DNA of 23,956 nt from Intoshia linei (taxonomy: Eukaryota; Orthonectida; Rhopaluridae): NCBI GenBank assembly GCA_001642005.1, contig LWCA01000543.1, forward strand, positions 1-23,956, given 5' to 3'. Under the pieces are notes generated by a model. It ran no database searches and was not told the DNA's origin. It saw only the letters and a list, made by a program, of their open reading frames with translations. Below, in pieces: positions 20,667 to 23,956 of the stretch (position 1 is the first letter of the stretch; each line of letters starts with the position of its first letter). A program made the translations under genes and the position numbers.

Positions 20667-22499
20667 GTAATTTCAATTATAAGTTGAATATAAAAATATA
20701 ATTATAAAAGTTGCCAAAAAAAAAAAAATTTGCTTTGGAAGTAAATAGGATATAATATGTATCATTTTAGTTAAATTAAAAAATTTTTGCTAGTCATAAT
20801 GAAACATATGGCATTGTGTACACTGTACTCAATAATAATCAAAAATTTACGGTTATGCAGTGGACCAGTAGCGGATCTAGATGAGTGCAACAGGGGCGAC
20901 CTATCGGACTTAACGTTGTTGATAATCGAAAGAGAACTTGCCGAAAATGTCGATTTTAATACAGTTGTTGAAAAATTTAGTAGAATAAAAACTATAAAAA
21001 ATATAAATTATTATATATAGAAATATATTTATCAACATAATATAAAAATTCAAATTTAAATACATTATATGAGTTTTGTTCCCTAATAATTATTTTGCCT
21101 TATGGCTGAAAATCCTAGATCCGCCATTGTCGAGGCCACCAAAAATCAAAAATAGGCCATAAAATTTCATAAATGATGAGTAGTTTTATATACCCCTAAC
21201 TACCTCTATAAGACTCTTGAATTGAGATTTTAAATTTAAAACACAAAATAGTTATGATATTCCAGAATATAATTTTCTTAATGCTCAATTTGGAAAAATG
21301 TTTAACATAAAAAATTAACATAAATTTATAAGAAGAGGTACCTCCCGGAGATCTATCGGGTACGGTAGTTTCGGCATTGTTCTACTGTACATTATCATAT
21401 ATAGGTTGGTTGACGGTGCTGACAATGACGACTCAAAGCTCTGGAGCTAGAAGTTCATTACCACGAGTTTCTTATATAAAAGCAATGGATGTTTGGTAAT
21501 TATAAATGCATTTAAATCACATGAAAAACGTTATATCATTTTACAATTTTTTTTCTTTTATTTTTCTTATTTATGAAACTAAAACAATTCATTTACTTTA
21601 TTTATTACAGTTAAGATATTATTATTTACACATTGTTAATCAATAATTAATTGTATTATTAATATTTAGGATGTCCATGTGTCTATTTTTTGTATTTATG
21701 TCGCTTGTAGAATTTGCTCTTGTAAACGTAGTATCTAGAAGAGATAAAAATCTAAAAAGATTCAACCACGATAACACAAAAAAAGTAAATATCTTAGTAA
21801 ATTGTAGCTTTTATATATACATTATACATGTATAATATATGATATTAAATATGTAAAAAATATATTTAAATTTTAAACTAAATGCCAAAAAAATTCAATT
21901 TCAACCGAATCTATGTTAAATGACCATATTGACCACACCCACTTGATATTTATCCTATTTTCGTTCTTTAATTTTCATACTATTAATTAACAGGAATTAT
22001 TTATATAATTATTTTTCGAAGGCTATCTAAATTATTAATATATATGTGTACTACTGTAATAATAATAATATAATGTACTACTGTAATACTATAGTAAATT
22101 ATATTATTAATAATTAGACAATTTTTTTAGTATTCAGAGTAGTATAATTTTCTAAAATTTTTTAGGGCAGTGTCTAATCATTTCTCATATTATCAACTGT
22201 TCATAATGATAAAATTAACCACCAAGTTTCACGTATTTGCTAAAACCAAAGTTATAAATTAAATCACTATTGTAATATACATTTAGAATAAATCAAATGA
22301 AAAACGAATTTTGTTGGATAAAAAAAGAAAAAATGGGTCTGAAACATCAGTTGTACTCAATGCAGCCAATGTTATTGAAACTAGTGCCGTCAAAATTGAT
22401 ATGATGTCGAGAAAAATTTTTCCACTTGCTTTTTTACTTTTCAATGTATGTTATTGGATTGTTTATTCTCTACAATCAACAATGACTCATATCCAGTGA
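20456..22499 (+). CDS. Cys-loop anion channel gene, 3' half (5' part eroded)
   Basis: Gene-level entry for a pentameric ligand-gated chloride-channel subunit of the glycine/GABA/glutamate-gated class. The PAR motif before M2 (VPARVSLG) marks anion selectivity. Recognisable exons are 21405-21495 (M2 and M2-M3 loop), 21670-21784 (M3) and 22287-22499 (M4 and stop), in phases 1, 2 and 0 that fit exactly. The M3-M4 loop is short, about 60 residues. The M2 sequence [11 protein letters not shown] followed by [14 protein letters not shown] is closest to glycine-receptor-like subunits. The upstream block 20456-20666, which should hold the end of the ligand domain and M1, is frameshifted and shortened. 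No convincing ligand-binding exons lie between it and BLTP1. It may be a decaying gene, a partial duplicate, or a receptor whose 5' exons I cannot recognise. Confidence 0.75.
20667..21404 (+). other. Channel-gene intron before M2
   Basis: A 738-nt intron, GTAATT to ATATAG. It contains a hAT remnant (20866-21129). About 50-70 nt before the acceptor there is a GC-richer patch (21335-21375) with the self-complementary arms CCCG and CGGG around GAGATCTAT. Confidence 0.5.
20866..21129 (+). mobile_element. hAT remnant with TIRs and transposase tail
   Basis: The left end CAGTAGCGGATCTAG (20866-20880) and the right end CTAGATCCGCCATTG (21115-21129) are imperfect inverted repeats: the reverse complement of the right end is CAATGGCGGATCTAG, with 2 mismatches in 15. 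Inside, the plus strand reads [20 protein letters not shown] followed by [15 protein letters not shown] and a stop at 21018-21020. This resembles the C-terminal dimerisation end of ZMYM1/TTF-type hAT transposases. Most of the element is deleted. The 8-bp flanks do not match convincingly. It sits in the channel gene's intron, in the same orientation. Confidence 0.7.
21405..21495 (+). CDS. Channel exon: M2 and M2-M3 loop
   Basis: A 91-nt exon reading (G)[20 protein letters not shown] then VSYIKAMDV and a split Trp. This is the pore-lining M2 helix and the conserved M2-M3 loop with SYIKAxDVW. Counting from Arg 0' in VPAR, positions 5' and 6' are Trp and Leu, whereas relatives usually have Val/Ile-Thr. 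The 9' Leu gate is kept. It enters in phase 1 and leaves in phase 2 (TTTG|GTAATT at 21496). Confidence 0.88.
21670..21784 (+). CDS. Channel exon: M3
   Basis: Completes the Trp codon and encodes [19 protein letters not shown], the M3 helix, followed by [11 protein letters not shown], the basic start of the intracellular loop. Acceptor TATTTAG; donor AAAAAA|GTAAAT at 21785, phase 0. Confidence 0.9.
21785..22286 (+). other. Channel-gene intron between M3 and M4
   Basis: A 502-nt intron, GTAAAT to ACATTTAG. It is AT-rich, with an ACTACTGTAATA block repeated near 22050 and 22078. I see no mobile element or open frame. Confidence 0.5.
22287..22499 (+). CDS. Channel exon: loop end, M4 and stop
   Basis: Seventy codons plus TGA (22497-22499). 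The first half is a short, Lys-rich intracellular loop. It is followed by KIDMMSRK and the M4 helix [19 protein letters not shown], ending QSTMTHIQ. The D-x-x-SR-x-[IV]FP opening and the F-N-x-x-YW core are hallmarks of M4 in anion channels. It enters in phase 0, as required by the M3 exon. No frameshift or stop interrupts it. Confidence 0.9.
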   Translation, partial: NKSNEKRILLDKKRKNGSETSVVLNAANVIETSAVKIDMMSRKIFPLAFLLFNVCYWIVYSLQSTMTHIQ

Positions 22500-22797
22500 C
22501 CTTTATTTGAATATGTAAAATAAGTAAAAATTTTTTCATGAAAATTGACACACAAAATGCAATATTATCACAATTTTTTTCAAATGTAAGTACAGTACAA
22601 GTATTATTAAATTTTACTATATTTTTTATTATAATTTAGTAGTCATAATTATATCAAAATAACATTAAATTTAGTAATTGAGCCAATTAATATTAACTTT
22701 AAATTGATATTAGACTGTACTACAATCATCATTAATAATAAATTAACATTTTATTAAATGAATATAAAGTTGGTTGGGTAGTTGTTTCCATTCGAAA
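22500..22797. other. Convergent spacer between channel and coiled-coil genes
   Basis: Holds the 3' ends of two convergent genes. On the minus strand AATAAA occupies 22750-22755, about 43 nt past the coiled-coil gene's stop. For the channel gene I see no canonical hexamer close to its stop. Nothing else is recognisable. Confidence 0.45.
22750..22755 (-). terminator. Poly(A) signal candidate, coiled-coil gene
   Basis: AATAAA on the minus strand, about 43 nt beyond the predicted TGA at 22798-22800. The spacing is good, but this hexamer is common in AT-rich DNA. Confidence 0.35.
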
Positions 22798-23329
22798 TCA
22801 ATATTTTGCATCATACCTTTTATAGGGTAAATTTCTTAGAAATTCTTTATCCTAAATTTTATCAATTATTTAATTTTATAGTATTTATTTAACCAAATAT
22901 ATTAAATTAACTAATTATTTAATATATAATAAAACTAATATATTTAGAAATATTAGTACATACCGTTTCTTGAACATGTATTGCACTTTTAAATCTATTT
23001 TCAGCTTCCTGTAGTTGTATCAATAAATCAGACTTTTCCTTACCCCATTTTTTTGCATTCAATTCCATCTAAATTAAAATTTTATTTTACAAAATAATGT
23101 ATTGTTTATTTTTATTTATTGTTAATTTTTTTTAAAGACATGTACTTGAAAGTTTTGTTATATTCAAATTGATACTTACATTCAAAAAAAATGGATAGAT
23201 ATTGATATTTTTAAATAATCAAATTACTTGATATTCCAATGACTGGATTTTATTTTTGGCTAGTTGTACAAGATTTTTGTATTCATTTTTATCACCTTCA
23301 TCTGATCTTAAATATTCAACATTTTGATG
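22798..23329 (-). CDS. Coiled-coil protein gene, last three exons (partial)
   Basis: Minus-strand exons 23329-23228 (34 codons), 23068-22964 (35 codons) and a possible terminal exon 22851-22798. All have AG/GT borders and phase 0 throughout. The first two read HQNVEYLRSDEGDKNEYKNL, VQLAKNKIQSLEYQ, MELNAKKWGKEKSDLLIQ and LQEAENRFKSAIHVQET. This is charged and heptad-like, typical of a coiled coil in a centrosomal, cytoskeletal or scaffold protein; I do not recognise the family. The terminal exon would add DKEFLRNLPYKRYDAKY and a stop, and is the least certain part. The 5' part of the gene lies beyond the right edge of the window. Confidence 0.6.
22964..23068 (-). CDS. Coiled-coil gene exon (35 codons)
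   Basis: Acceptor AATTTAG, then 105 nt in one open frame, then donor ACG|GTATGT, a strong 5' splice site. Entry and exit are both phase 0. The sequence MELNAKKWGKEKSDLLIQ continues as a charged amphipathic helix. Confidence 0.65.
23228..23329 (-). CDS. Coiled-coil gene exon (34 codons)
   Basis: Acceptor AATTGTAG, 102 nt open, donor CAA|GTAATT. It encodes a Lys/Glu-rich helix ending LVQLAKNKIQSLEYQ. Phase 0 on both sides, so it joins the next exon directly. Confidence 0.65.
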
Positions 23330-23483
23330 CTACAATTTAAATATACATATAAATATTCCTTAGAAACATATATATGTTTAAATTCTATTATTAGTTGTAA
23401 ATTTATTATCCTTAATTATATAATATGTTCTGCAATATTTTTTTCTGTGAGTTACCGTTTATTTAAATAACTACCAGTCTTAT

Positions 23484-23838
23484 AATTTTATAAAGTCCAC
23501 ATTTCAATTATAGTTTTTTCCGGGACATATAATAAGATAAATTTCAACCTCCAAACTCACATCTTACGGGTCAAAAACACAAATTGTCCTTTTTTTGGAA
23601 AATCAAACGAGTTGGAGAATTTAAAAAAATATACACGCTGATACGGATTTTAAAATCATAAACATTATCATAAATTTAAATTTAAAAAGCTGATGCGGAT
23701 TTTAAAATCATAAACATTATCATAAATTTAAATTTAAAAAAATACACTGATGCGGATTTTAAAATCATAAACATTATCATAAATTTAAATTTAAAAAAAT
23801 TATATTTTCAAAACCAAAACCACAAATTACCCTTTTTT
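23484..23838 (-). repeat. Modular dispersed repeat, inverted copy
   Basis: Reverse-complement counterpart of 2355-2641, with the same ordered blocks: AAAGTCCACATTTCAA, TTTTTTCCGGG, CATCTTACGGGTCAAAAAC, TCAAACGAGTTGGAGAATTT, and finally CACAAATTACCC. The identity is high enough to suggest related, fairly recent insertions. It differs by carrying three copies of the GCGGATTTTAAAATC unit where copy 1 has one. Confidence 0.78.
23641..23800. repeat. Three-unit tandem repeat, 52-57 bp
   Basis: Units start at 23641, 23693 and 23750. Each reads ATRCGGATTTTAAAATCATA, then AACATTATCATAAATTTAAA and a variable A-rich end with GCTG or ACACTG. The units are nearly identical, so the expansion is recent. 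The matching element near 2382-2440 has a single unit. Confidence 0.85.
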
Positions 23839-23956
23839 TATTATGAAAACAGCCCTAGAATTTAAAACAATTACAGGTCGTACAGTTGTATCCTGTTAAC
23901 ATACACAAAAAATTTCAATTCGAATAAGTGACGACTTCACGGTAAAAAAAGCATTT

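Larger units (their letters stand above)
23330..23956 (-). other. Intron or upstream region of the coiled-coil gene
   Basis: No exon is recognisable from here to the window's edge. It is dominated by the inverted copy of the modular repeat (23484-23838). Confidence 0.5.

Overview
This window is an AT-rich stretch of an animal nuclear genome. It is most likely from an arthropod, judging by spliced genes with GT..AG introns, a neuronal-type Cys-loop anion channel, a BLTP1/tweek lipid-transfer protein, and decayed hAT and mariner transposons. I cannot place the species. There is no sign of a prokaryotic operon, CRISPR array, rRNA or tRNA.

Layout from left to right. (1) 398-778 (+): a small intronless gene for a C2HC zinc-finger plus G-patch protein. 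(2) About 1010-1668 (-): a stop-riddled hAT transposase relic. (3) 2163-19701 (+): a five-exon BLTP1/tweek gene that fills most of the window. A short signal-peptide exon (2163-2249) joins in phase to one 12,415-nt exon (2966-15380). Three small exons (17139-17273, 17814-17976, 19482-19701) supply the C-terminus. All junction phases agree, and the joined reading frame is 4,339 codons plus stop. (4) 20065-20358 (+): an unrecognised 97-aa ORF with a hydrophobic start. (5) 20456-22499 (+): the 3' half of a glycine/GABA-type Cys-loop chloride-channel gene. M2, M3 and M4 lie on three intact, phase-compatible exons, but the ligand-binding and M1 part just upstream looks broken. (6) 22798-23329 (-): the last exons of a coiled-coil protein gene, convergent with the channel gene.

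The introns and spacers are full of mobile-element debris. It includes a mariner relic with an internal deletion (15976-16490), a 249-bp hAT-type MITE with an 8-bp target duplication (19182-19430), and a 264-bp hAT remnant with terminal inverted repeats and a transposase tail (20866-21129). A modular non-coding repeat family has inverted copies near both ends of the window (about 2355-2641 and 23484-23838), another array at 18285-18715 and a possible tail fragment near 16800-16885.

The genes do not form an obvious pathway. BLTP1 is a cytosolic lipid-conducting bridge anchored in the ER membrane, the channel would act at the plasma membrane, and the G-patch protein is probably nuclear and RNA-related. 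The points most worth following up are the near-complete loss of introns in BLTP1 together with a gained signal-peptide exon, the half-decayed ion-channel locus with an unusual M2 sequence, and a juxtaposed acceptor/donor site (CAG|GTAAGA) inside a BLTP1 intron.
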